In this document: in pieces, positions 7,743 through 15,229 of the stretch
How positions within the stretch are numbered: the stretch's first letter is position 1
Layout: the number at the start of each line of letters is the position of its first letter
NCBI RefSeq assembly: GCF_049354825.1
Contig: NZ_CP186480.1
Span: forward strand, 1,240,001-1,304,000
Reading direction: 5' to 3'
Origin: Novosphingobium sp049354825
GTDB lineage: Bacteria > Pseudomonadota > Alphaproteobacteria > Sphingomonadales > Sphingomonadaceae
DNA length: 64,000 bases
Position numbers and translations under genes: made by a program
The notes under the pieces: generated by a model
What the model saw: the letters and a program-made list of their open reading frames with translations, nothing else
The model's database searches: none
What the model was told of the DNA's origin: nothing

Positions 7743-8044
7743 GCCGCCGCCTCCACAACCAGTACTTGCCCGGTAACGCCCGGTGCAGCGGCCAGGTAGG
7801 CCAGCGCGTTCTCGATCGCGGCATCGTCCGCGCCGCTTACCGCGTTGACGCGCAGCGGCGCGGCGGCTCGCGCCAGCTCCTGGACCGCGGCAAGGCGCCA
7901 GGCGCGGTGCGTGTGATCGGCCGGGGTGAAGACGATCGCAACGTCGGTGGCGGCGTCCCGGCATGCAGGCAGATGATCGCGGTGGAACACCGCGGCCGCG
8001 TCCAGCGGTGCAGCGGGCAGCGGTCCGATGGGGACGGTCTTCAC
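7739..8044 (-). CDS. Short SDR-like Rossmann protein in the moa operon
   Basis: A 101-residue protein whose C-terminal part (IENALAYLAAAPGVTGQ and then VLVVEAAA) resembles the last strand-helix unit of short-chain dehydrogenases, where the consensus is roughly YL-x5-TGQ-x4-DGG. The N-terminal nucleotide-binding glycine motif and the catalytic YxxxK are absent, so it is too short to be a working SDR. It overlaps folB and moaA by 4 bp on each side, so it is translated as part of the operon. Function unknown. Confidence 0.7.
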   Translation of the reverse strand: MKTVPIGPLPAAPLDAAAVFHRDHLPACRDAATDVAIVFTPADHTHRAWRLAAVQELARAAAPLRVNAVSGADDAAIENALAYLAAAPGVTGQVLVVEAAA

Positions 8045-8412
8045 CGCCGTTCGCGCACCAGCGTCATGCCGATGCTTTCTCCCGCCTCGGCGATGGCCAG
8101 CTTGACGATCTTGACGGTCACCGCCTCGACCCGCGCATCGGCCACGAACAGCGTCTCTGCGATGTGGTCGGCGACGGCCTCGATCAGCTTGAAGTGGACC
8201 CCGGCGGGCAGCGCCTCGGTCGCCGCGGACTTGAGGTCCATGTAGTTCTTGCTGGCGGTCAGCGGGGTATCAGGCTCGAACCGCTCGGCCGGCTTGATAC
8301 GCACGGAGATGGAGATTCGCAGCGGCTGGGGGCGGCCGGTCTCCTCCGAATAGATGCCGGTTAGGACCTGGCATTCGAGATCGGCGACTTCGAGGGTGAG
8401 GCTGTCTGCCAT
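8041..8412 (-). CDS. folB: Dihydroneopterin aldolase family protein
   Basis: A 123-residue tunnelling-fold protein of the FolB family (dihydroneopterin aldolase/epimerase of folate synthesis). Typical are LECQVLTGIYSEETGRPQPL near the start, SKNYMDL, and the lysine-containing HFKLIEAVADHIAETL segment. First gene of the folB-orf-moaA-moaD-moaE operon, linking two GTP-derived pterin pathways. Regulation is not evident; no Moco riboswitch was recognised upstream (8413-8497). Confidence 0.9.
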   Translation of the reverse strand: MADSLTLEVADLECQVLTGIYSEETGRPQPLRISISVRIKPAERFEPDTPLTASKNYMDLKSAATEALPAGVHFKLIEAVADHIAETLFVADARVEAVTVKIVKLAIAEAGESIGMTLVRERR

Positions 8413-8497
8413 GACGCGGCGATGGCACCGCGCCGCGCCCCTGTCCAGCCGCGAACGCCGGTGCTAGTCAGCCGCTGGAACGACAGGGAGAGTGACG

Positions 8498-9226
8498 ATG
8501 CGCAAGGTGGTTGTGGCCGGTATGGCGGCGTTGATGGCGGTCACGGTGCCGGTGGCGGCCAAGGGGCCGTCCTACGACGCGGCGGTAAGCGGCGCCGATC
8601 GTCCGGCCGAAGACAAGGCGCGCGACGCCGATCGCAAGCCGGCCGAACTGATGGCTTTCGCCGGCGTCCGCCCGGGCATGAAGATCGCCGAAATGTCGCC
8701 CGGCGGCGGCTATTTCACGCGCCTGCTGTCGGCCGCGGTCGGACCGGCGGGCTATATCTACACGCTGGGCGGCCGCCCAGCGGCAGCGGTGCAGGCCTGG
8801 GCGCGCACGCACGGGAACGTCTCCAACGGGGTGATCAAGCCGGGCGAAGACCTCGCGCCCGAGAAGGTCGACCTGGTGTGGACCACGCTCAACTATCACG
8901 ATTTCAAGAACGTGAAGCTCGACAGCGGCGGCGACATGGCCGCCGCTTACAACGCCGCGGCGTTCCGCGCGCTCAAGCCCGGCGGCACTTACCTGGTGGT
9001 CGATCACCGGGCAGCGGCGGGCAGCGGGGTTTCGGCCACTAACACGCTGCACCGGATCGAGGACAAGGCGGTGATCGCAGAGATCGAGAAGGCCGGGTTC
9101 AAGCTGGCGGGGCAAAGCAGCCTGCTGGCGCATCCCGCCGACGATCACAGCGAAAAGGTCTTCGACGGCAAAGTGCGCGGCAAGACTGACCAGTTCGTGC
9201 TGAAGTTCACGAAGCCGCGGCGCTAA
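8498..9226 (+). CDS. Exported class I SAM methyltransferase-like protein
   Basis: A 242-residue protein with a cleavable-looking signal peptide (MRKVVVAGMAALMAVTVPVAA) followed by a Rossmann methyltransferase domain: motif I EMSPGGGYFTRLL, a PEKVDLVWTTLNYHD segment and the post-motif ALKPGGTYLVVDH. Proteins like this are annotated as predicted methyltransferases (COG4798 type). A secreted SAM-dependent enzyme is odd because SAM is cytosolic. The ATG at 8498 follows AGGGAG with good spacing; a GTG 6 bp upstream is the alternative. Confidence 0.75.
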   Translation: MRKVVVAGMAALMAVTVPVAAKGPSYDAAVSGADRPAEDKARDADRKPAELMAFAGVRPGMKIAEMSPGGGYFTRLLSAAVGPAGYIYTLGGRPAAAVQAWARTHGNVSNGVIKPGEDLAPEKVDLVWTTLNYHDFKNVKLDSGGDMAAAYNAAAFRALKPGGTYLVVDHRAAAGSGVSATNTLHRIEDKAVIAEIEKAGFKLAGQSSLLAHPADDHSEKVFDGKVRGKTDQFVLKFTKPRR

Positions 9227-9233
9227 GCCCGAC

Positions 9234-10118
9234 TTAAGCGGACCACCGCGCGAAAATGGCGGTCGGCAATGTCCGGCCGCCGTCGCCCTCTTCGCGCACC
9301 GCCAGGTCGCCGAACTCGATCCGGCCGGGCAGGTGCGCGAGGTGTTCGGACAAGAGCCCGGCAAGCGCGAGCGCGCTCATCCGGACCGCATAGACGGTCA
9401 GGAACAGGAACCGGCTGCCGCCGTCGACCAGCGCCGCACAATCGGCGATCAGGCCGGGCAGGTGCTCCTCCAGTCGCCAGACCTCGCCGTCCGGCCCGCG
9501 CCCGAACTTGGGCGGATCGAGGATGATGCCGTCGTACCGGCGGCCGCGGCGCACTTCGCGCGCGGCAAACTTGGCGGCATCGTCGACGATCCAGCGCACC
9601 GGACGGTCCGCGAGCCCTGCCAGCTCGGCGTTGGCGCGCGCCTGCGCGACCGACTTCTTGCTGGCGTCGACGTGGGTGACCGGGCCGTATGCGCTCAGCG
9701 CCTGGGTGCCGACGCCGGTGTAGCCGAACAGGTTCATGGTCGCCGCGTCGCTAAGGCCGGCGAGCCGCTCGCCCATCCAGTCCCACACCGGCGCCATGTC
9801 GGGAAAGAAGCCGAGGTGGCGGAACGGGGTACACTGCGCGGTGAACCTCGCCTCATGCCAGCCCAGCGGCCAGCCCTCGCGCGGGACGGGCTTTTCGAAC
9901 ACCCAGCGCCCACCGCCGTCCTCGTCTGAGCCAGGCACGAACTCACCGTCGGCGTCCCAGTGATCCAACCGCGGCGTCCACAGCGCCTGCGGCTCGGGAC
10001 GGACGAAGCGATAGGCGCCATAACGCTCGAACTTGCGGCCGTGGCCGCTGTCGACCAGGCCGTAGTCGGCCCAGCCCGTGCCGGTCATCACCAGCGGCGA
10101 GGGATCGATTGCGGCCAT
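9234..10118 (-). CDS. Class I SAM-dependent methyltransferase, RlmI/RlmK-like
   Basis: A 294-residue methyltransferase with motif I MNLFGYTGVGTQAL and the catalytic-loop motif DPPKFGRG, both typical of the RNA methyltransferases related to RlmI and RlmKL. The N-terminus lacks a PUA domain. The likely substrate is rRNA or tRNA, but this is inference. Its ATG overlaps the thrC stop by one base (TGATG), so it is coupled to thrC. The open frame beyond 10118 belongs to thrC. Confidence 0.8.
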   Translation of the reverse strand: MAAIDPSPLVMTGTGWADYGLVDSGHGRKFERYGAYRFVRPEPQALWTPRLDHWDADGEFVPGSDEDGGGRWVFEKPVPREGWPLGWHEARFTAQCTPFRHLGFFPDMAPVWDWMGERLAGLSDAATMNLFGYTGVGTQALSAYGPVTHVDASKKSVAQARANAELAGLADRPVRWIVDDAAKFAAREVRRGRRYDGIILDPPKFGRGPDGEVWRLEEHLPGLIADCAALVDGGSRFLFLTVYAVRMSALALAGLLSEHLAHLPGRIEFGDLAVREEGDGGRTLPTAIFARWSA

Positions 10119-11536
10119 CAGGTGCGCCCCGCTTTCCCCTTGGGTTCCGCATGGGCGGCGACGTATGCGGCAACCGCCTCGTAGCTGCCGGGAAGATCGG
10201 TCACGCGCTCCTCGCGCCCGAACAGGTCGCCGACGCGCGCGGGCAGCGGCGGGCACTGACCGGTGGCCCGCTCTACCGCGGCGGGGAACTTGGCGGGGTG
10301 CGCGGTCGCCAGCGTTACCACCGGGACTTGCGGGGCAAGGCCGGAAGCGCGCGCGGCGTGCAAGCCGATCGCGGTGTGCGGATCGATCACCTGCCCGGCG
10401 TCGTCCCAGGCCCAGCGCATGGCGCGGGCCATGTGGGCGGCGTCGGCGCGGGCGGATGAGAACAGCGCGGCGGCGCCCTCGCGCTGCGCATTGGTCAGGC
10501 GCATCGCCCTGGTCGCTTCGAAGCCGGCCATTTGCCCGGCCAGCGCGATCCCGTCGCGGCCGCCGACGTCGAACAGCAGCCGCTCGAAGTTGGAGGACAC
10601 CTGGATGTCCATCGACGGCGCCGCGGTGGGCGTCACCTCCCCAGCGGAATAATCGCCCGCCGACAGCGCGCGATGGAGGATGTCATTGACGTTGGTGGCG
10701 ACGATCAACCTGGCGATCGGCAGGCCCATTTGCGCCGCGACATAGCCGGCGAACACGTCGCCGAAATTGCCGGTCGGCACCGAGAAGGCGACCGGGCGGT
10801 GCGGCGCGCCCAGCTGCAACGCAGCAGCGAAATAATAGACCACCTGCGCCATCAGCCGCGCCCAGTTGATCGAATTGACCGCGCCGATCGCGAACCGATC
10901 GGTCATCGTCGCATCCGCGAACATCTTCTTCACGATCGCCTGGGCATCGTCGAAGCTGGCGTCTTCCAGCGCGATGTTGTGGATGTTCGGGGCCAGCACG
11001 GTGGTCATCTGCCGGCGCTGGACATCGCTGACCCGGCCCTTGGGATGAAGCATGAAGACCTGCACGCCGGCTCGGCCCGCGACCGCGTCGATCGCGGCGG
11101 AGCCGGTATCGCCGCTGGTGGCACCGACGATGGTCAGGTTCCGGCCCGACCGCTCCAGAAACTCCTCGAACAAAAGCCCCAGCAATTGCAGCGCCACGTC
11201 CTTGAATGCCAGCGTCGGGCCATGAAACAGCTCGAGCAGCCAGTTCTGCTCGTCTAGCTGGACGAGCGGTGTGACCGCGGCGTGGGCGAAACGGCCATAG
11301 GCCTCGGCCGTCAGTTCGCGCAGGCGCTCGGCACTGAGGCTGCCGGCCACGAACGGCTGCATGACCCGCGCGGCCAGCTCTGCGTAGGGAAGGCCGGCGA
11401 ACGCCTCGATCTCTTCATGCGTGAACCGCGGCCAGGTGCGCGGCACGTAAAGGCCGCCGTCCGACGCCAGGCCCGCAAGCGTGACGCCGGCAAAATCCAG
11501 CGCCGGAGCGCGGCCGCGGGTGCTGACATAGTCCAT
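10118..11536 (-). CDS. thrC: Threonine synthase
   Basis: PLP enzyme converting O-phosphohomoserine to threonine. The 472-residue protein begins MDYVSTRGRAP, as in the longer fungal/proteobacterial class, and has the PLP lysine in HGPTLAFKDVALQ, the phosphate loop region VGATSGDTGSAAI and SVPTGNFGDVFAGY. The start at 11536 gives the standard N-terminus; 12 upstream residues are not family-like. The downstream methyltransferase is coupled. Confidence 0.96.
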   Translation of the reverse strand: MDYVSTRGRAPALDFAGVTLAGLASDGGLYVPRTWPRFTHEEIEAFAGLPYAELAARVMQPFVAGSLSAERLRELTAEAYGRFAHAAVTPLVQLDEQNWLLELFHGPTLAFKDVALQLLGLLFEEFLERSGRNLTIVGATSGDTGSAAIDAVAGRAGVQVFMLHPKGRVSDVQRRQMTTVLAPNIHNIALEDASFDDAQAIVKKMFADATMTDRFAIGAVNSINWARLMAQVVYYFAAALQLGAPHRPVAFSVPTGNFGDVFAGYVAAQMGLPIARLIVATNVNDILHRALSAGDYSAGEVTPTAAPSMDIQVSSNFERLLFDVGGRDGIALAGQMAGFEATRAMRLTNAQREGAAALFSSARADAAHMARAMRWAWDDAGQVIDPHTAIGLHAARASGLAPQVPVVTLATAHPAKFPAAVERATGQCPPLPARVGDLFGREERVTDLPGSYEAVAAYVAAHAEPKGKAGRT

Positions 11537-11635
11537 CGCCGGTCCGGTAGCGGCGCGCGGGGCCAAGGGCAAGAAAGCGTCCCTGCCGCGCCGCCTCAGG
11601 CAACTTTTCGTCCTGCGCCGCGTCGGAGTTGACCG

Positions 11636-12208
11636 TCAGCCGCTAACGCGCATCCGCCGGCGCAGCGCCAGCGCATAGATGACCGTCGCCGTCAGCGCGA
11701 ACAGGAACCACTGCATCGCGTAAGACCAGTGATTGTTCGGCAGGTCGGCGGGATCGGGCCTGGCATTGGCCGCCAGCCCGGCGACCGGCGGATCGGCGAC
11801 CAGACGCGGCCCCGGCGCCAGCGTGCCGCTGACCGGGCCGCCCGACCAGGCGACCGGCTGCGGATCGCGCGACCACCCCAACACGACGCGAGCGATGGTA
11901 CCGTCGGGCAGCGTGCAATCGGCGGTGTGCGCGATGCCGGGCGCGCCCGCCGCACTGCGCCCCGATACCGACGCGGGTGCCGACGCGGCCCGGCAGTCGA
12001 ACGCGGCGCGACGATAAAGCGACCGTTCCGCCTCTGCCGGCGTCCGCGGCCACGGTGCGTTCGTGGTCATCATCTCTGCCTGGCGGTAGCGCGCGATCAG
12101 GTCTTCCTTCCACGCCAGACGGTGCAGTTGCCACACGCCAAGCGCGATCATCGTCGCCACCGCGGCGATCACCAACAGCGTGGCGAGGATCGGCACGCGA
12201 CGGGTCAC
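11636..12208 (-). CDS. surf1: SURF1-family oxidase assembly protein
   Basis: A 190-residue inner-membrane protein with one transmembrane helix at each end (about residues 7-25 and 163-182) and a periplasmic loop between, the SURF1 layout. Motifs include LGVWQLHRLAWKEDL, VLGWSRDP and the C-terminal NNHWSYAMQWFLFA. SURF1 helps insert heme a into subunit I of cytochrome c oxidase. It overlaps the DUF983 gene by 4 bp and lies at the end of the oxidase block. Confidence 0.92.
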   Translation of the reverse strand: MTRRVPILATLLVIAAVATMIALGVWQLHRLAWKEDLIARYRQAEMMTTNAPWPRTPAEAERSLYRRAAFDCRAASAPASVSGRSAAGAPGIAHTADCTLPDGTIARVVLGWSRDPQPVAWSGGPVSGTLAPGPRLVADPPVAGLAANARPDPADLPNNHWSYAMQWFLFALTATVIYALALRRRMRVSG

Positions 12209-12585
12209 GACTGGTGCTCACCCGCCTTGCGCCGGTACTCGGCGATCAGCAGCCAGCCCTTCGCCAGGCGTAGCCCGCCCACTACCGCCGCGATCGTGAT
12301 AGGAATCCACAGGACGATATGCACCCAGAACGGGGGGTGCGCCGCCAGTTCAAGTCCGATCGCCAGCGCGGTAACCAGCGTCCCGATGATCAGCGTCAGG
12401 AACGCGGCCGGCCCGTCGCCAACGTTGAACTGCGTGTAATCGAGGCTGCAGGTTCCGCACTTGGTGGCAAAGCGCAGGAAGCTGGCGAACATCGTTCGCG
12501 ATCCGCAGCGTGGGCAGCAACCGAAAAGGGCAGCCTCCAGAGTGGAAGGCTGCCCCTTTACGTTGGTGGTGTCCGGATCGGTCAC
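12205..12585 (-). CDS. DUF983 membrane protein
   Basis: A 126-residue protein with an N-terminal zinc-ribbon-like cysteine set (GCCPRCGS near residue 22 and KCGTCSLDY about 20 residues on), then two transmembrane helices. DUF983 proteins are regularly found between the oxidase subunit III gene and surf1, as here, and are thought to take part in oxidase assembly; the molecular role is unproven. ATGA overlaps on both sides show coupling to ctaE and surf1. Confidence 0.88.
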   Translation of the reverse strand: MTDPDTTNVKGQPSTLEAALFGCCPRCGSRTMFASFLRFATKCGTCSLDYTQFNVGDGPAAFLTLIIGTLVTALAIGLELAAHPPFWVHIVLWIPITIAAVVGGLRLAKGWLLIAEYRRKAGEHQS

Positions 12586-13403
12586 TCGGTCGGGAAGCCC
12601 CAGTTACCCCAGACATAGATCCAGATGAACAGGAACAGCCACACGACGTCGACGAAGTGCCAGTACCACGCCGCCGCTTCGAATCCGAAGTGCTGGCGGG
12701 GGGTGAAGTCGCCGTTATAGGCGCGCTTCAGGCAGACCGCGAGGAAGATGGTCCCGACGATCACGTGGAAGCCGTGAAAGCCGGTCGCCATGTAGAAGGC
12801 CGAACCGTACGTGTTGACGCCGAACGGGAACGGCGCGTGCGCGTACTCATAAGCCTGCAGGCTGCTGAACAACACGCCCAGGATGATCGTGGCCCACAAG
12901 CCCTTCTTCAGCCCTTCGCGATCGCCGTGGATCAGCGCGTGGTGCGCCCAGGTCACCGTCGTGCCCGAGCACAGCAGGATCAGGGTGTTGAGGAGCGGCA
13001 GGTCGAAAGCGTCGAGCACCGCTTCCATCGACTTGGGCGGCCATTGCCCGCCGACCACGTCGGCGATCGTCGATGGAAACAGCGAGAAGTCGAAGAACGC
13101 CCAGAACCAGCCGACGAAAAACATCACTTCCGAAGCGATGAACAGGATCATGCCATAGCGCAGGTGCAGCTGGACCACGGGGGTGTGATCGCCGGCCTTG
13201 GCTTCCTTGACGATGTTCGAGAACCAGCTGAAGAACGTCAGCCCCAGCACCAGCACGCCCAGCGCCAGCACGACGTGGCCATAGGCCAGCTTGTGCATCG
13301 TCATGGCGATACCGCTGGTCATCGTCAGTGCCGAAAACGCGCCCGCGAGCGGCCAGATATCCGGCGGAAGGATGTGGTAATCGTGAGTCTTGGTTCCGGC
13401 CAT
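12582..13403 (-). CDS. ctaE: Cytochrome c oxidase subunit III
   Basis: A 273-residue integral membrane subunit of the aa3 oxidase with seven predicted helices. Seen are HDYHILPPDIWPLAGA at the start, SEVMFFVGWFWAFF, the loop GFHGFHVIVGTIFL with the conserved histidine pair, and the AAAWYWHFVDVVWLFLFIW C-terminus. Follows ctaG after a 66-bp gap (13404-13469) in which no other gene is seen. Confidence 0.97.
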   Translation of the reverse strand: MAGTKTHDYHILPPDIWPLAGAFSALTMTSGIAMTMHKLAYGHVVLALGVLVLGLTFFSWFSNIVKEAKAGDHTPVVQLHLRYGMILFIASEVMFFVGWFWAFFDFSLFPSTIADVVGGQWPPKSMEAVLDAFDLPLLNTLILLCSGTTVTWAHHALIHGDREGLKKGLWATIILGVLFSSLQAYEYAHAPFPFGVNTYGSAFYMATGFHGFHVIVGTIFLAVCLKRAYNGDFTPRQHFGFEAAAWYWHFVDVVWLFLFIWIYVWGNWGFPTE

Positions 13404-13469
13404 GACGCGTATCGTCCCCGTTGGTCGTGACCCGGCAGGCGCGCCGCCGGATGGATTGCGTGGCAGCCC

Positions 13470-14057
13470 TTATCCTGCCGTCCGGGCCCGGTCCAGAGCC
13501 TTTGACGGCTGCCCGGGCGTGGGGTGGAAGGTATAGCTGAGGGTGATTTCCTGGATGTCGCGGGTGTCCTCGTCATTGAGGATCGCCGGGTCTACGTAAT
13601 AGACCACCGGCATGTCGACTTCCTGGCCGGCCTGAAGCGTCTGCTCGGTGAAGCAGAAGCACTGGACCTTGTTGAAGTACTTGCCCGCCTGTTCGGGCTG
13701 GACGTTGAACCCTGCCTGTCCCGTGATGGCGTGATCGGAAAGGTTCTTGGCTTTGAAGAACGCCATCTTCCGGCCGCCGATAGGCAACGTCTGGCTGACC
13801 TGCTCGGGCCCGAACCGCCACGGCATGCCCCGTTCGACGTTGCCGTCGAAGCGCACAGTGATCGTGCTCCCGATCGTGCGAACGTCTCGCGCGGTAGCCT
13901 CGTCGACGCGCTGGGTGGTACCGCCGTACCCGGTCGCCTGGCAGAATATCCGGTAGAGTGGGACAGCCGCGAAGCCGAGTCCCAGCATGGCGAGCGCCAG
14001 TCCGGCGGCGATCAGGCCGACGCGGCGGTTGGCATTGGCGGCGGGAAGCGTGGCCAT
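13470..14057 (-). CDS. ctaG: Cytochrome c oxidase assembly protein CtaG (Cox11)
   Basis: A 195-residue copper chaperone for the CuB site of oxidase subunit I. It has one N-terminal transmembrane helix (about residues 12-32, with YRIFCQATGYGG just after) and a periplasmic Ig-like domain containing the copper-binding QCFCFTEQTL motif and the conserved MPVVYYVDPAI. Sits between the CoxF-like micro-ORF and ctaE, as in many alphaproteobacteria. Confidence 0.96.
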   Translation of the reverse strand: MATLPAANANRRVGLIAAGLALAMLGLGFAAVPLYRIFCQATGYGGTTQRVDEATARDVRTIGSTITVRFDGNVERGMPWRFGPEQVSQTLPIGGRKMAFFKAKNLSDHAITGQAGFNVQPEQAGKYFNKVQCFCFTEQTLQAGQEVDMPVVYYVDPAILNDEDTRDIQEITLSYTFHPTPGQPSKALDRARTAG

Positions 14058-14059
14058 CG

Positions 14060-14188
14060 CTATTTACCGAACTGGACCAGCGTCACCGCGTAGAACAGCG
14101 CCACCAGTCCTACCAGGATCAGAGCCACGGCGCGATTGCGACCCCTGATGATGCGCTTGCGCTGTGCGGTGTAATCGGGGTCGGTCAT
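14060..14188 (-). CDS. CoxF-like small membrane protein
   Basis: A 42-residue ORF (MTDPDYTAQRKRIIRGRNRA, then a helix VALILVGLVALFYAVTLVQF, then GK and TAG). Its ATG overlaps the ctaB stop (ATGA), and ctaG follows 2 bp after its stop. A basic N-terminus and a single C-terminal helix in this position match the small CoxF-type proteins found between ctaB and ctaG in alphaproteobacterial oxidase operons. The exact role is unknown. Confidence 0.8.
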   Translation of the reverse strand: MTDPDYTAQRKRIIRGRNRAVALILVGLVALFYAVTLVQFGK

Positions 14189-15120
14189 GCCATCCATCCC
14201 ATCACGTAGCGATCCGCCACCAGCACCGCGAACAGCGCGAAGAGGTACAGGATCGAGAAGGCGAACAAGCGCTTTTCGGGGCGCATGGCGTCACCGGGCG
14301 CGGTTCGCCGCAGCCCGACCGGAACCGCCAGCGCCAGGAACAGCCCCGACAGGCCCAGCGCCGAAAAGCCGTAAAGGGCGTGGGTATAGCCCAGCCACCA
14401 CGGCAGCGCTGCCAGCGGCAGGAGCAAGACCGCGTAAGCCAGCACCTGGCGGCGGGTCGACACCTCGCCCGCGACGACCGGCATCATCGGGATGCCGGCG
14501 CGCGCGTAGTCGGTCTCGACGAACAGTGCGAGGGCCCAGAAATGCGGCGGGGTCCAGAAGAAGATGATCGCGAACAGAAGGACCGGCATCAGGGTCACAT
14601 CGTTGGTCGCCGCGACCCAGCCGATCAGCGGCGGAAACGCGCCGGCCCCGCCCCCGATGACGATATTCTGCGGCGTGCGCGGCTTGAGCCAGATCGTGTA
14701 GACCACGGCGTAATAGACGATCGACACCAGCAGCAGCGCCGCCGCCAGCCAGTGTACCGCCACTCCCATGATGAACACCGACATCGCCGACAGCGCCATC
14801 CCGAAATCGCGCGCGCTGGTGCGGTCCATCCGCCCGGCGGGCAGCGGCCGGCCCTGGGTGCGCTTCATCTGCGCGTCGAGGTCGGCCTCCCACCACTGGT
14901 TGAGCGCGGCCGCCCCGCCGGCACCCAGTGCGATGCAGAGGATCGCGGTAAAGCCCAGCACAGGGTTGATCGTCGTAGGCGCGGCCAGCAATCCGCACAG
15001 GCCGGTGAAGATGACCAGCGTCATCACGCGCGGCTTGGTCAGCGCAAAGAAATCGCGCCAGTCGGTAGGCAGCGGATAGGCCTGCGAGGCCGGTGGCGGA
15101 TTGTAAGCGGGCTGAGTCAT
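14185..15120 (-). CDS. ctaB: Protoheme IX farnesyltransferase (heme O synthase)
   Basis: UbiA-family membrane prenyltransferase (311 residues, about nine helices) that farnesylates heme B to heme O, the precursor of heme A. The Asp-rich prenyl-diphosphate site is seen in ALNQWWEADLDAQMKRTQGR, together with the FTGLCGLLAAP and FFWTPPHFWALAL motifs. The start at 15120 is preferred; 18 upstream residues lie in the region just after the ctaD terminator. Coupled to the CoxF-like ORF. Confidence 0.96.
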   Translation of the reverse strand: MTQPAYNPPPASQAYPLPTDWRDFFALTKPRVMTLVIFTGLCGLLAAPTTINPVLGFTAILCIALGAGGAAALNQWWEADLDAQMKRTQGRPLPAGRMDRTSARDFGMALSAMSVFIMGVAVHWLAAALLLVSIVYYAVVYTIWLKPRTPQNIVIGGGAGAFPPLIGWVAATNDVTLMPVLLFAIIFFWTPPHFWALALFVETDYARAGIPMMPVVAGEVSTRRQVLAYAVLLLPLAALPWWLGYTHALYGFSALGLSGLFLALAVPVGLRRTAPGDAMRPEKRLFAFSILYLFALFAVLVADRYVMGWMA

Positions 15121-15171
15121 GGACCTGGAGGCGCCTATAGGCGCGTGTCGCGCAGGTTGAAAGGCTGCCTG

Positions 15172-15205
15172 CAAACGAAACGCCCCGGCACCGGGCCGGG
15201 GCGTT
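15172..15205 (-). terminator. Terminator after ctaD
   Basis: A perfect 10-bp stem, AACGCCCCGG/CCGGGGCGTT (15179-15188 with 15196-15205), has a 7-nt loop and on the minus strand is followed by the T-rich stretch TCGTTTGC. It lies 25 bp past the ctaD stop and separates ctaC-ctaD from ctaB and the assembly genes. Confidence 0.75.
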
Positions 15206-15229
15206 GCATATTCGTCCGCAAGCGCAGGA

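Noticed and set aside
12510..13430. Plus-strand frame opposite ctaE
   Set aside because: Shadow of subunit III; no independent ribosome site or family.
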